From Geodermatophilus aquaeductus (lineage in GTDB: Bacteria; Actinomycetota; Actinomycetes; Mycobacteriales; Geodermatophilaceae): a stretch of 64,000 bases of DNA. Location of the stretch: the NCBI RefSeq assembly GCF_900182545.1, contig NZ_FXTJ01000007.1, positions 186,001 to 250,000 on the forward strand, given 5' to 3'. Under the pieces are notes generated by a model. It ran no database searches. It was not told the DNA's origin and was given only the letters and a program-made list of their open reading frames with translations. The position numbers and the translations under genes are program-made. Positions 15,799 to 24,773 of the stretch are shown here, one piece after another (positions within the stretch are counted from its first letter, which is position 1; every line of letters begins with the position of its first letter).

Positions 15799-17433
15799 CT
15801 ACTGGTAGCTGATCAGCTGGGGACGCGGGGAGACCTGCGCGATCGTCTCCTCGGGCGTGAGCATCGGGGCGTCCTCGTCGTAGAAGTTCTTCCAGCCCCA
15901 GGCCAGCCCCTCCGGGCCGACGCCCTGCAGCACCCGCCAGGTCTCCTGCTTGCTGCCCTGCGGCCCCTGCCCGTCGGCGTGCACCATGACGGCGACCTCG
16001 TCGCGGGACAGGTCCACCTGCTCGCGGCCGGGGATCATGTCGACGCGGAACTGGTGCAGCACCAGCAGCTTCTGCGGCAGCCGGTTCTCGCGGGTCAGGT
16101 CGGCCAGCCAGGTCACCACCCGGTTGACCTCCTCGATGCCCACCGAGCCGATCTGGGTCAGGTGCACCTGGTCGGGCGCCAGCCGCCACTCCGGGTCCAG
16201 CGCCAGCCCGACGTGGGGCAGCTCCAGCAGTTCGCGGTAGCGCTCGGCCTGGGCGACGAAGTCGTTGCGGCCCGGCTGCAGGTCGAGCACGACGTACAGG
16301 CCGGCCGCGCCCGCGGCCTCCACCCACGGGCGGAGCTGCTCGACCGGCGCCTCGTAGGAGTAGTCGTTCTCCTCGGTCGGGAACTCCGAGGCGACCGTGG
16401 CGATGATCTCGAAGGCCGGGACGACGGTGGCGTCAGGGACCAGCGCCTCGTAGGGCGCGGCGGTGTCGCGGGCCCGCTGGACGGCGGCGTCGGCGTCCTG
16501 CTCCCCCAGGACGCCCAGCGCGCCGGTGCCCGGGTGCCCGTAGAGGGCGACCATGAAGTGCTGCGGGAACAGCGTCTGACCGCCGCCGGGCAGCTGGGTG
16601 CCGGTGGCGGCCGTCTCGACCTTCCAGTCCAGGCCGTCCTCGGCGCCGAAGCCGGTCCCGAGCGCGACGACGGTCTCGGCTCCCGCGATCGCGTCGACGG
16701 CGTCGGCCGAGGCACGCGGGTCGGTCTGCCCGGCGGTCACCTGCACGCTCGCGCCGGCGGCCCGGGCGGTGGCGACGCCGGCCAGCGACTCGGCGCTGCC
16801 GGAGGCGAGGACCACCGTGGCGTCCAGCGGCTCGGCGCGGGTCACCGGCGGCAGCTCCCCGTCGGCCTCGCCCTCGGCCGGGTCGGCGTCCTCGGGCCGC
16901 AGGGCGGCGGGGGCGTCGGGGTCGAGCGCCGCGACGGCGGCCGCGTCGCCGTCCTCCGGCACGGCGTCGGCCTCGGCGAGGTCCAGCCCGGTGGCGGCGG
17001 CGACGGCGTCGGGGCTGGCCCGCACGGCGACGACGTCGGCGTCCCCGGGCGCGGAGTCGGCGCCCACGGCGAGCACCGTCTGCGCGCCCAGCCGGTCGAG
17101 CTCCCCGGCGACGGCGTCGTCGGAGCCCTCGCCCTCGGGGTCGAGCAGCAGCGGCACGCCCAGGCCGACGGCGGCCGAGGCGCCCAGCAGGGTGGCCGCG
17201 CGGTCGCCGTCCGGCGCGACGACGACCACGCCCGCCTCGTCGAACAGCGCGCGGCTGGCGCTGACGGCGGAGGCCACGGGCTCGGCGTCGGCCACGACGG
17301 TCAGCCGCTGGTCGGGGGCGGACGTGGCCACCGCCGCGGCGTCGGCGCCCTCGTCCTCCCCGGCCGCCGAGGACGTGCAGCCGGCGGTCAGGAGGAGGGC
17401 ACTGAGCACGACCGGCACCGCCCTGGGGCGCAT
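15799..17433 (-). CDS. lipoprotein with degenerate cell-wall-binding repeats
   Basis: 544 residues. Lipoprotein signal RPRAVPVVLSALLLTAGC, lipid-modified Cys at 19. The region about 40-300 is Ala/Asp-rich and repeats a pattern of a strand, VVVAPDGDRAATLLGASAAVGLGVPLLLDP, then TVLAVGADS, TVVLASGSAESLAGVATARAAGASVQVT and ETVVALG. This resembles cell-wall-binding type 2 repeats of clostridial and actinobacterial surface proteins. The C-terminal third (about 320-544) looks like a TIM-barrel hydrolase: AGLYVVLDLQPGRNDF, HVGLALDPEWRL, LVLHQFR, and WGWKNFYDED. Likely exported and wall-associated. The enzymatic activity is a guess. Confidence 0.75.
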   Translation of the reverse strand: MRPRAVPVVLSALLLTAGCTSSAAGEDEGADAAAVATSAPDQRLTVVADAEPVASAVSASRALFDEAGVVVVAPDGDRAATLLGASAAVGLGVPLLLDPEGEGSDDAVAGELDRLGAQTVLAVGADSAPGDADVVAVRASPDAVAAATGLDLAEADAVPEDGDAAAVAALDPDAPAALRPEDADPAEGEADGELPPVTRAEPLDATVVLASGSAESLAGVATARAAGASVQVTAGQTDPRASADAVDAIAGAETVVALGTGFGAEDGLDWKVETAATGTQLPGGGQTLFPQHFMVALYGHPGTGALGVLGEQDADAAVQRARDTAAPYEALVPDATVVPAFEIIATVASEFPTEENDYSYEAPVEQLRPWVEAAGAAGLYVVLDLQPGRNDFVAQAERYRELLELPHVGLALDPEWRLAPDQVHLTQIGSVGIEEVNRVVTWLADLTRENRLPQKLLVLHQFRVDMIPGREQVDLSRDEVAVMVHADGQGPQGSKQETWRVLQGVGPEGLAWGWKNFYDEDAPMLTPEETIAQVSPRPQLISYQ

Positions 17434-17654
17434 GGGGACCTCCGTCCGCCGGGCACGTGGCCACGCGGGGGCGCGGCGCCGTCGGCACGCTCCGGCAGGC
17501 CCCGACAGTAGCCAGCCCCCTGGACACCGGCGCGCCGCGACCGGGAGCATCCCCGTCCGATGAGCGGCGCGGGAACGGGTGTCGGGCCAGCCCGACAGCG
17601 GATCGGCCGGGTGACGGGATCGGCCGGGCCGTCTCCCGTCAGCAGGCTCGCACC

Positions 17655-18941
17655 ATGACCACCGACACCCTGGTGATGCCCTCCGTGACCGAGCCACCGC
17701 ACGCGCGCCGCCTGCGCCAGGCCCTCCTCGACTCCGGCTACGCGCTGCTGTCCCTGCCCGTCGGCGTGTTCTTCTTCGTCGTCACCGTGACCGGCCTGGC
17801 CGTCGGGATCGGCACCGTGGTGATCTGGATCGGCCTGGCCGTCCTCGCCGTCACCCTGCTGGCCGCCCGCGGCTCGGCCACCCTCGAGCGGGCGCAGCTG
17901 CCGGCGGTCCTCGGCCGGCCGGTCCCCCGCCCCGCCTATCTGCCCGCCGAGGGCGGCGCGGTCCGCCGGCTGCTCACCCCGCTGCGCGACCCGCAGTCCT
18001 GGCTCGACGCCCTGCACGCGGTGCTGCGCCTCCCGCTGGCCGTGCTCGCCTTCTCCCTGACCGTCGCGTTCTGGGCGCTCGCCCTCGGCGGGATCACCTA
18101 CGGCCTGTGGGACTGGGCGCTGCCCCAGGAGGGCAACGAGGATCTCTTCGAGCTGCTCGGCTTCGAGGGCGGCACGAGCCTGCGCGTGGTCGGCTACACG
18201 CTCATCGGCCTGCTGGCCGCGGCCGCGCTGCCGTTCGTCGTCCGCGCCGTCGCGCTGCTGCAGGCGCAGCTGGGCAGGGTGCTGCTCACCTCGCGGGCGG
18301 CCACCCAGGCCGAGCTCGGGCGGCTCTCCCGCGGCCGTGACGCCGCCGTCGCCGCCGAGGCGGTGGCCCTGCGCCGGCTCGAGCGCGACATCCACGACGG
18401 CCCGCAGCAGCACCTCGTGCGCCTGGGCATGGACCTCTCCCGCGCCCAGCGGCAGCTCGACCGCGACCCCGCCGCCGCCCGCACCACGCTCGTCGAGGCC
18501 GGCGTCCTGGCCCGCGAGGCGCTGGAGGAGCTGCGGGCGCTGTCGCGCGGCATCGCGCCGCCGGTGCTCGCCGACCGCGGCCTCGCCGCCGCGCTGGCCG
18601 CGCTGGCCGCCCGCTCGCCTGTGCCGGTGGAGCTGGCCGTCGACCTGCCCGGGGAGCGGCTGGCGCCCGCCACCGAGAACACCGCCTACTTCGTCGTCAG
18701 CGAGGCACTGGCCAACGTCGCCAAGCACAGCGGCGCGTCGGTCTGCCGGGTCGAGGTCGCGCGGGCCGGCGACGTCCTGCGGGTCGTCGTCGAGGACGAC
18801 GGCGAGGGCGGGGCGCTGCTCGTGCCCGGGCACGGCCTGGCCGGCCTCGCCGACCGGCTGCGCGCCGTCGACGGCGTCCTGACCGTCGAGAGCCCCCGCG
18901 GCGGGCCGACGAGGACCACCGCCGAGCTGCCGTGGGCATGA
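17655..18941 (+). CDS. NarL-type sensor histidine kinase
   Basis: 428 residues. Two membrane hairpins (about 30-75 and 120-200) form an actinobacterial sensor domain with a short external loop. Then comes a HisKA_3 dimerisation domain with phospho-acceptor His in ALRRLERDIHDGPQQHLVRLGMDLS (about 245). The HATPase region (about 330-425) carries NTAYFVVSEALANVAKHS, VVEDDGEGG and GHGLAGLADRLRAVDG. It senses an unknown signal and phosphorylates the response regulator encoded immediately downstream with an ATGA overlap. Confidence 0.92.
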   Translation: MTTDTLVMPSVTEPPHARRLRQALLDSGYALLSLPVGVFFFVVTVTGLAVGIGTVVIWIGLAVLAVTLLAARGSATLERAQLPAVLGRPVPRPAYLPAEGGAVRRLLTPLRDPQSWLDALHAVLRLPLAVLAFSLTVAFWALALGGITYGLWDWALPQEGNEDLFELLGFEGGTSLRVVGYTLIGLLAAAALPFVVRAVALLQAQLGRVLLTSRAATQAELGRLSRGRDAAVAAEAVALRRLERDIHDGPQQHLVRLGMDLSRAQRQLDRDPAAARTTLVEAGVLAREALEELRALSRGIAPPVLADRGLAAALAALAARSPVPVELAVDLPGERLAPATENTAYFVVSEALANVAKHSGASVCRVEVARAGDVLRVVVEDDGEGGALLVPGHGLAGLADRLRAVDGVLTVESPRGGPTRTTAELPWA

Positions 18942-19603
18942 GCCCCGGCGACCGACCGCTGCGCGTGGTGCTCGGCGAGGACTCGGTCCTGCTCCGCGAG
19001 GGGCTGGTCCGGCTCCTCGAGGAGGCGGGCACCACCGTGGCGGCCGCGGTCGGCGACGGCCCGTCGCTGGTGCGCGCGGTGCTCGCCGAGCGCCCGGACG
19101 TGGCCGTCGTCGACGTCCGGATGCCGCCCACGCACACCGACGAGGGGCTGCGCGCCGCCGTGGAGGTCCGCCGGGTGGTCCCCGGGACGGCGGTGCTGGT
19201 GCTGTCGCAGTACGTCGAGGTGGCCTACGCCGACGAGCTGCTCGCCGACGGCCGCGGCGGGGTGGGCTACCTGCTCAAGGACCGGGTGACCGACCTCGAC
19301 CAGCTGCTGGCCGCCCTCGGCGAGGTGGTGGCCGGCGGCACCGTCCTCGACCCGCAGGTCGTGGCGCAACTGTTCGCCCGCCGCCGCGCCGACGACCCCG
19401 TCCGCCGGCTGACCCCGCGCGAGCGGGAGGTGCTCGGGCTGATCGCCGAGGGCCACTCCAACACCGCGATCGCCCGGCAGCTGGTGGTCACCCCCGGCGC
19501 GGTGGAGAAGCACACCCAGCGGATCTTCGCCAAGCTCGGCCTGGCGCCCGACGAGGAGCGCAACAGCCGGGTGATGGCCACGCTGGCCTACCTCCGCGGC
19601 TGA
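18938..19603 (+). CDS. LuxR/NarL-family response regulator
   Basis: 221 residues from the ATG that overlaps the kinase stop (a GTG two codons earlier is also possible). Receiver domain about 8-125 with acidic pair GEDSVLLREGL, phospho-acceptor Asp in VAVVDVRMPP, and the conserved Lys in YLLKDRVTDLDQL. LuxR HTH about 150-215: RLTPREREVLGLIAEGHSNTAIARQLVVTPGAVEKHTQRIFAKLGL. It forms a two-component pair with the preceding kinase. Targets unknown. Its 3' end overlaps the convergent MarR-like gene by 16 bp. Confidence 0.93.
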   Translation: MSPGDRPLRVVLGEDSVLLREGLVRLLEEAGTTVAAAVGDGPSLVRAVLAERPDVAVVDVRMPPTHTDEGLRAAVEVRRVVPGTAVLVLSQYVEVAYADELLADGRGGVGYLLKDRVTDLDQLLAALGEVVAGGTVLDPQVVAQLFARRRADDPVRRLTPREREVLGLIAEGHSNTAIARQLVVTPGAVEKHTQRIFAKLGLAPDEERNSRVMATLAYLRG

Positions 19604-20004
19604 CCCTCCAGGTTGGCGACCATCCGGGCCAGGCCCGCGACGGTCGCCGCGTACTCCTCGGCCGACAGCCCCTCGGCGACGCGGCGGCGGAACGCGGCGA
19701 CGGCGCCCGCGAGCCGGCCGTGCGCGCCCCGGCCGTCGTGGGTCAGCGCGAGGAGGCCTGCGTGCTCCTCGACCCAGTCGCGGGCGGCGAGGTCGGCGAG
19801 GACGCCGTCGACCCGGGCCGGCGTCGCGAACGGGGCGAGGGCGGCGTCCAGGTCCGGGCGCGCCGACGGGGCGGCGGCGAGGGTGTCGAGCACCTGCCAG
19901 TGCCGCCGGGACAGTCCCTCGGCCGCGACGACGTCGTCGAGACCCCGCTCGAGCAGCTCGTCGAGCCGCTTCACCCACCACCCGACCGGCCGCTGCTGCT
20001 GCAC
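19588..20004 (-). CDS. MarR-like winged-helix protein
   Basis: 138 residues. Opens with RPVGWWVKRLDELLERGLDDVVAAEGLSRRHWQVLDTLAAAPS, a MarR dimer helix followed by the first HTH helix. DALLAPF-like and VDGVLADLAARDWVEEHAGLLALTHDGRGAHGRLAG match the recognition helix and wing, and a terminal dimer helix follows. It probably represses a neighbouring or distant gene in response to a small ligand. Divergent from the Eis-type acetyltransferase gene with 62 bp between starts, which makes that gene a candidate target. Confidence 0.75.
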   Translation of the reverse strand: MQQQRPVGWWVKRLDELLERGLDDVVAAEGLSRRHWQVLDTLAAAPSARPDLDAALAPFATPARVDGVLADLAARDWVEEHAGLLALTHDGRGAHGRLAGAVAAFRRRVAEGLSAEEYAATVAGLARMVANLEGQPRR

Positions 20005-20066
20005 CCCCGGATGCTCGCACCGGAACGCGGTCGCGGGCCGTCGTCCCCTCCCGGTAGACAGCAGGG

Positions 20067-21308
20067 GTGACCGATCCCGCTGACCTCCGCCCCGTCACGA
20101 CCGAGGAGTGGCCCGCCTTCAGCCGGGCGATGATGGAGGTCTTCGGCGACGAGCCGGTCGGCGACTTCACCGAGAAGCCGCCGCCGGTGGCCGAGCTCGA
20201 CCGCTCCCTGGCCCTGTGGGCCGACGACGGCCGGGTGGCCGCCACGGCGGGCATCTACAGCCGGCAGCTGACCGTGCCCGGCGCCGTCGTGCCGTGCGCG
20301 GGCGTCACCTGGGTGACCGTCTCCCCCACGCACCGCCGCCGCGGCGTGCTCACCGCGGTGATGCGGCGCCAGCTCACCGAGCTGCACGAGCAGGGCGGCG
20401 AGCCGCTGGCCGGGCTCTGGGCCTCCGAGGGCGGCATCTACGGCCGGTTCGGGTACGCGGTGGCCACCCAGCGGGGCAACCTGCGCGGCCGCACGCGGCA
20501 GATGGCCTTCCGTCCCGACGTCGACCTGGGCACCGGCACCGTGGCACCGGTCGACGCCGATGCCTACCGGGACGGCGCCGCGCGGGTGCACGAGGCGCTG
20601 CGCCGCTGGGTCCCCGGGAACATGGAGCGCGACGAGCGCTGGTGGGGCCGGCTGCTGCGCGACCCCGTCGAGCACCGCCACCGCGCGAGCGCGCGCCGGT
20701 ACCTCCTGCACCGCGAGGCCGACGGGGAGGTCACCGGGTACGCCGCCTTCCACGTGCGGTCGCGCTGGACCGACGACGGCGCGCCCGACGGCACCGTCGT
20801 CGTCGAGGAGGTGCGCGCCCGCAGCACGCCCGCGTACGCCGCCCTGTGGCGGTATCTGCTCGACCTGGACCTGGTGCGGTCGGTGGAGTCCGGCTACGCA
20901 CCCGACGAGGACCCGCTGCGCCACCTGCTGGCCGACCCGCGGGCACTGCTCGCCCGGCCGCTGGACGGACTGTGGCTGCGGCTGGTCGACGTCGGCCGGG
21001 CGCTGGCGGCCCGCCGCTACCCCGCGCCGATCGACATGGTGCTCGAGGTGCGCGACCGGTTCTGCCCCTGGAACGATGGGCGCTGGTGGCTGCGCGGGCA
21101 CCCGGCCGGGGCCTTCTGCGCCCCCACCGACGGCGACCCCGACCTGGTGGTCGACGTCGAGGCGCTCGCGGCGGCCTACCTCGGCGGCGTCTCGCTGGGC
21201 ACGCTGCAGGCGGCCGGCCGGGTCACCGAGGTGAGTCCCGGAGCGGTCACCCAGGCCGCGACGGCGTTCTCCTGGCCGGTGAGCCCGTACTGCCCCGACC
21301 AGTTCTGA
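20067..21308 (+). CDS. Eis-family GNAT N-acetyltransferase
   Basis: 413 residues, the usual Eis length. First GNAT fold about 5-150 with the acetyl-CoA loop VSPTHRRRGVLTAVMRRQL and GIYGRFGYAVATQ. A second GNAT-like fold spans about 180-290 (DGEVTGYAAFHVR, TPAYAALWRYLLDLDLVRSV). The C-terminal sterol-carrier-like domain spans about 300-413 and ends in the free C-terminal carboxylate typical of Eis (YCPDQF). Eis enzymes form hexamers that acetylate amines at several positions, including aminoglycosides and protein lysines. The natural substrate here is unknown. Confidence 0.9.
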   Translation: MTDPADLRPVTTEEWPAFSRAMMEVFGDEPVGDFTEKPPPVAELDRSLALWADDGRVAATAGIYSRQLTVPGAVVPCAGVTWVTVSPTHRRRGVLTAVMRRQLTELHEQGGEPLAGLWASEGGIYGRFGYAVATQRGNLRGRTRQMAFRPDVDLGTGTVAPVDADAYRDGAARVHEALRRWVPGNMERDERWWGRLLRDPVEHRHRASARRYLLHREADGEVTGYAAFHVRSRWTDDGAPDGTVVVEEVRARSTPAYAALWRYLLDLDLVRSVESGYAPDEDPLRHLLADPRALLARPLDGLWLRLVDVGRALAARRYPAPIDMVLEVRDRFCPWNDGRWWLRGHPAGAFCAPTDGDPDLVVDVEALAAAYLGGVSLGTLQAAGRVTEVSPGAVTQAATAFSWPVSPYCPDQF

Positions 21309-21314
21309 GGAGCC

Positions 21315-21806
21315 TCAGACGACGTCGGCGCGGGTGGGCAGGCCGCCGGCGGGACGGTGCCGGTTCTGCTCGTAGTCGCTGATCAGGCCGATCCGGCGGA
21401 CGTGCCGCTCCTCGTCGCTCCACGGGGAGGCGAGGAAGTGCAGCACCAGCGCGGTGGCCTCCTCGATCGAGTGCTGGCGGGCGCCGATCGCGCACACGTT
21501 GGCGTCGTTGTGCGCCCGCGCGAGCTCGGCGGTCTCCCGGTTCCAGACGAGGGCGGCGCGGACGCCGGGCACCTTGTTGGCCGCGATCTGCTCGCCGTTG
21601 CCCGACCCGCCGATGACCACGCCGAGGCTGCCCGGCTCGACGACCACCCGCTCGCCGACCTCGAAGCAGAACGGCGGGTAGTCGTCCTGCGGGTCGTAGT
21701 CGTGGGCGCCGCAGTCGACCGGCTCGTGCCCGGCCTCGGTGAGCGCCTGCTTGAGGTGCTCCTTGAAGTCCAGTCCGGCGTGGTCGGTGCCGACGAAGAC
21801 GCGCAT
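21315..21806 (-). CDS. rpiB: ribose-5-phosphate isomerase B
   Basis: 163 residues, RpiB/LacAB family. N-terminal GTDHAGLDFKEHL carries the phosphate/ring-opening D-H pair. The GGSGNGEQIAANKVPGVRAALVWN loop is the anion-hole motif, and RAHNDANVCAIGARQ follows. It interconverts ribose-5-phosphate and ribulose-5-phosphate in the pentose phosphate pathway. As in mycobacterial enzymes, the proton-transfer Cys of enterobacterial RpiB is replaced (GSGNGEQ). Cytosolic dimer. Convergent with the Eis gene with 6 bp between the stops. Confidence 0.95.
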   Translation of the reverse strand: MRVFVGTDHAGLDFKEHLKQALTEAGHEPVDCGAHDYDPQDDYPPFCFEVGERVVVEPGSLGVVIGGSGNGEQIAANKVPGVRAALVWNRETAELARAHNDANVCAIGARQHSIEEATALVLHFLASPWSDEERHVRRIGLISDYEQNRHRPAGGLPTRADVV

Positions 21807-21831
21807 GGCCCGAGTCTGTCAGGGTCGGTAC

Positions 21832-22500
21832 GTGGCGGTGCTCGGGGTCGACGGCTGGCGCGGGCGCTGGGTGGGCGCCCTCCTGGAGGGCCGCACCGTG
21901 ACCCTGCTGGCGCTCCACGACGTCGACGCCGTCCTCGCCGTGCCGGACGTCGAGGTGGTGGGCATCGACATGCCGATCGGCCTGTCCGACGACCGCGCGC
22001 GGGCCTGCGACGTCGCGGCGCGGCGCCTGCTCGGCAGAGCGGGGAGCTCGGTCTTCGCCGCCCCCGTGCGGGCGGTGCTCGGCACCGACGACTACGCCGA
22101 GGCACGCGCGCTGTCGGTGGCGGCCACCGGGGGGACCTCCCTCTCGGCGCAGGCGTTCCAGCTGGTCCGGTCGATCCGGTCGCTCGACGACGCGCTGGGC
22201 GACCCGCCGTCGGAGCGCGTGGTCGAGGTCCATCCCGAGCTCGCCTTCCGGCTCGGGCTGGGCGGGGTCGCCGATCCGAAGGTCACCGCCCGCGGGCTCG
22301 CACAGCGGCTCGCCGCACTGCGACCGGTGATGGCCGTGGACACCGCGCTGCTCGGGGCTCCCCCGCTGGTCCCCGCCGTCGACGCGCTCGACGCCTGCGC
22401 CGCCGCCTGGTCGGCCCGGCGGGTGGCCGACGGCGTCGCGGAGTGCGTGGGCGACGGCGCCCCCGACGCCCGGGGCCGGCCGATGCGGATCTGCTGGTGA
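21832..22500 (+). CDS. DUF429 domain protein
   Basis: 222 residues from a GTG giving VAVLGVDGWRGRWVGALL, the conserved RNase H-like start. Other family segments: VVGIDMPIGLSDDRARACDVAARRLLG, SSVFAAPVRAVL, SLSAQAFQLVRSIRSLDD, VVEVHPELAFRLG and the Asp-rich VDALDACAAAWSA. DUF429 proteins are predicted nuclease-like enzymes of unknown role. Divergent from rpiB (25 bp) and overlapping the MBL-fold gene by GTGA. Confidence 0.8.
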   Translation: MAVLGVDGWRGRWVGALLEGRTVTLLALHDVDAVLAVPDVEVVGIDMPIGLSDDRARACDVAARRLLGRAGSSVFAAPVRAVLGTDDYAEARALSVAATGGTSLSAQAFQLVRSIRSLDDALGDPPSERVVEVHPELAFRLGLGGVADPKVTARGLAQRLAALRPVMAVDTALLGAPPLVPAVDALDACAAAWSARRVADGVAECVGDGAPDARGRPMRICW

Positions 22501-23282
22501 CCTTCCGGGAGGTCGCCGACGGGGTGTTCGTCCGGCGGCACGAGTCCCTCGACCTCAACTGCGGGCTCGTCGTGGGGAGGAGCGCCTGCCTCGTCGTCGA
22601 CACCCGGTCGCACCTGGGTGAGGCCGCCGACCTGGTCGCCGCCGTCCGCCGGGTGACGCCCTCCCCGTGGACCGTCGTCGACACCCACGCCCACTACGAC
22701 CACTGCTTCGGCAACGCCGCCTTCCGCCCCGCGACGATCTGGGGCTCCCGCGGCTGCGCGGCCGACCTGCTCGCCACTGGCGAGGCGCAGCGCGCCGCCC
22801 GGGTGGCCGAGCTGCTCGCCGCGGGGGACGCCGAGGGCGCCGAGCAGGTCCGGCTGGCGCCGCTGGACCCGCCGGACGCGCTGGTCGACGACGTGGCCGT
22901 GCTCGACGTCGGCGGGGTCGAGGTGGTGCTGCGGTTCCTCGGCCGCGGGCACACCGGGCACGACCTGGTGGTGGAGGTCGAGGACGGGGTCGTCTTCGCC
23001 GGGGACCTGGTCGAGGAGGGCGCCCCGCCGGCCTTCGACGACGCCTTCCCCGCCGAGTGGCCGGCGACCCTCGGGCGGCTGCACGCCATGGCCCGCGGCG
23101 CGGTGGTCCCGGGGCACGGCGCGGTCGTGGACGCCGCGTTCGTGGGCGCGCAGCGCGAGGAGCTGCTCGCGGTGCTGGCCGCCCTCCGGGAGGGCCGCCT
23201 CGACCGCGGCCCCTACCCCGAGGCGGTCATGCGGACGGCGGCGGAACGCCATTCGCGCGCGAATGGCGGGACGGGGACCTAG
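22497..23282 (+). CDS. MBL-fold metallohydrolase
   Basis: 261 residues. Zinc motif THAHYDHCFGN (HxHxDH) near 62-70, third ligand in GRGHTGHDLVVE, Asp in VFAGDLVEEG and His in VVPGHGAVVD complete the metallo-beta-lactamase set. Substrate not predictable: glyoxalase II-like or lactonase-like activity both fit. Coupled to DUF429 upstream by a GTGA overlap. Its 3' end overlaps the convergent SDR gene by 4 bp. Confidence 0.88.
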   Translation: MTFREVADGVFVRRHESLDLNCGLVVGRSACLVVDTRSHLGEAADLVAAVRRVTPSPWTVVDTHAHYDHCFGNAAFRPATIWGSRGCAADLLATGEAQRAARVAELLAAGDAEGAEQVRLAPLDPPDALVDDVAVLDVGGVEVVLRFLGRGHTGHDLVVEVEDGVVFAGDLVEEGAPPAFDDAFPAEWPATLGRLHAMARGAVVPGHGAVVDAAFVGAQREELLAVLAALREGRLDRGPYPEAVMRTAAERHSRANGGTGT

Positions 23283-24046
23283 GTGAGGCGGCGGAGCACC
23301 GGCAGCGGCAGCACCCGCAGCAGCGCCGACACCGGCCGCCACGGCCACTCGGGCACGTAGGCGCGGACCGGCTCGCGCTCGATCGCGGCGACGAGGGCGT
23401 CGACGCCGGTGTCGAGGTCGACGGTGAACGGGCCGCGGCGACCGACGTTGATGTCGGTCTCGATGTAGCCGGGCAGCACGGTCGTGACCCGGATGCCGGT
23501 GCCGAGCAGGTCGGAGCGGATGCCCTCGGCCAGGGCGTTGAGGGCGGCCTTGCTGGCGCCGTAGGCGGTGCGGCTGCCCGTCATGCCGCGAACCGACGCC
23601 ACCGAGCTGATCACCACCAGGTGGCCGGAGCCCTGCGCGCGGAACAGCTCGACGGCGGCCTCGCACTGCGCGTGCGTCCCGAGCACGTTCGTGGCCAGGA
23701 CCGCCCGGTTGACCTCGGCGGCGCCGGTGCCGACCGAGGAGCCGTTGCCGATGCCGGCGTTGGCGACGAACCGGTCGACGCCACCGAGCTCCGCGGCCAG
23801 CGCGGGCACGCCCTCGGCGACCGCCTGCGGGTCGTCGACGTCGATCGCGGCGGTGACCACGCGGATACCGGGGTGGGCGGCGAGCAGCTCGTCGCGCAGC
23901 TCCTCGAGCAGCGGGAGCCGCCGGGCGGCCAGGGCGAGGTCGCGCCCCTGGGCGGCGAAGCGGCGGGCCATCCCCCTGCCGAGGCCGGAGCTGGCGCCGG
24001 TGAGCAGGATCCGCTGGCGGACGGGACGCGGCACGGCCGAGAGCAT
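23279..24046 (-). CDS. short-chain dehydrogenase/reductase
   Basis: 255 residues. NAD(P)-binding LLTGASSGLGRGMARRFA at about 13-30, Arg at the end of beta-2 (LALAARRLP) favouring NADP(H), NAG motif VANAGIGN, catalytic Ser in VVISSVASVRG, and YxxxK in TAYGASKAALNAL. The C-terminus (WPWRPVSALLRVLPLPVLRRLT) is hydrophobic and basic, suggesting membrane association as in lipid-acting SDRs. Substrate unknown. Confidence 0.9.
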   Translation of the reverse strand: MLSAVPRPVRQRILLTGASSGLGRGMARRFAAQGRDLALAARRLPLLEELRDELLAAHPGIRVVTAAIDVDDPQAVAEGVPALAAELGGVDRFVANAGIGNGSSVGTGAAEVNRAVLATNVLGTHAQCEAAVELFRAQGSGHLVVISSVASVRGMTGSRTAYGASKAALNALAEGIRSDLLGTGIRVTTVLPGYIETDINVGRRGPFTVDLDTGVDALVAAIEREPVRAYVPEWPWRPVSALLRVLPLPVLRRLT

Positions 24047-24178
24047 GCCACCGTGCACGTCCGCGGACCTGCACGGTGCGGCGCACCCCCACGGGCCCTC
24101 CGCCTCTTCACCGGGGCCGGGGCAGGGTCCCCACTGGGGTGTCGGCCTGCCGCGGGCCCGACCCGGGCGGCCGGCGGC

Positions 24179-24201
24179 GCCGGCCGGTCCGACCGGCCGG
24201 C
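24179..24201. promoter_or_regulatory. 23-bp palindrome upstream of the SnoaL gene
   Basis: GCCGGCCGGTC, one central base, then its exact complement, 28 bp before the ATG at 24230 and between divergent promoters. It could be an operator or a 5' leader hairpin. No regulator identified. Confidence 0.4.
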
Positions 24202-24229
24202 GACCCGACGCACGACCGGAGGAGTCGTC

Positions 24230-24715
24230 ATGGGACAGGCACGAGAGATCATGGACCGGATCACGGCGGCGGCCGGCGCGGGCGACCGGGATGCCCTCCT
24301 GCGGCTCTACGCGGCCGACGCCGTCGCCGAGACCCCGGAGGGCCGGCGACTCGACAGCCGGGAGGCCATCGCCGACGACCTGCTGTCGTTCGTGCAGGCG
24401 TTCCCCGACATGACCTGGGAGTCGAGGGCCACCTTCGAGGCCGGCGACACCGCGATCGACGAGGGCTGGGTCGTCGGCACCCACACCGGCGTGCTGAGCC
24501 TGCCCGACGGGGACGTGCCGCCGACCGGCCGGACCATGCGGCTGCGGGAGTGCGACCTGATCACGGTGCGGGACGGCGTGGCCGTCGCACACCGCTTCTA
24601 CTACGACCGGCTCGAGCTGGTGTCACAGCTGGGGCTGGGTGAGGCCGCGGCGGCCGTGCCCGAGCCCCGGGCCGCCACCCGGAGCGAGCGGGCGTCCGAG
24701 GTCCCCGCCACCTGA
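24230..24715 (+). CDS. SnoaL/NTF2-like protein
   Basis: 161 residues, about 130 of which form a SnoaL-type alpha-beta barrel: REIMDRITAAAGAGDRDALLRLYAADAVAETPEG, SREAIADDLLSFVQAFPDMTW, DEGWVVGTHTG, RLRECDLITVRDGVAVAHRFYYDRLEL. The last 30 residues are an Ala/Pro-rich tail. Such proteins bind small polyketides or act as isomerases; no catalytic Asp can be assigned with confidence. Strong ribosome-binding site GGAGG before the ATG. Monocistronic, ended by a strong hairpin. Confidence 0.82.
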   Translation: MGQAREIMDRITAAAGAGDRDALLRLYAADAVAETPEGRRLDSREAIADDLLSFVQAFPDMTWESRATFEAGDTAIDEGWVVGTHTGVLSLPDGDVPPTGRTMRLRECDLITVRDGVAVAHRFYYDRLELVSQLGLGEAAAAVPEPRAATRSERASEVPAT

Positions 24716-24730
24716 CCGCGCCCGCGCGAC

Positions 24731-24768
24731 CGGCCCGGGGCGGCGCGGAGTCGCACCGCCCCGGGCCG
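24731..24768. terminator. bidirectional hairpin terminator
   Basis: 13-bp perfect stem CGGCCCGGGGCGG / CCGCCCCGGGCCG with a 12-nt loop, between the convergent SnoaL and DsbA-like genes. Confidence 0.75.
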
Positions 24769-24773
24769 CCGGG

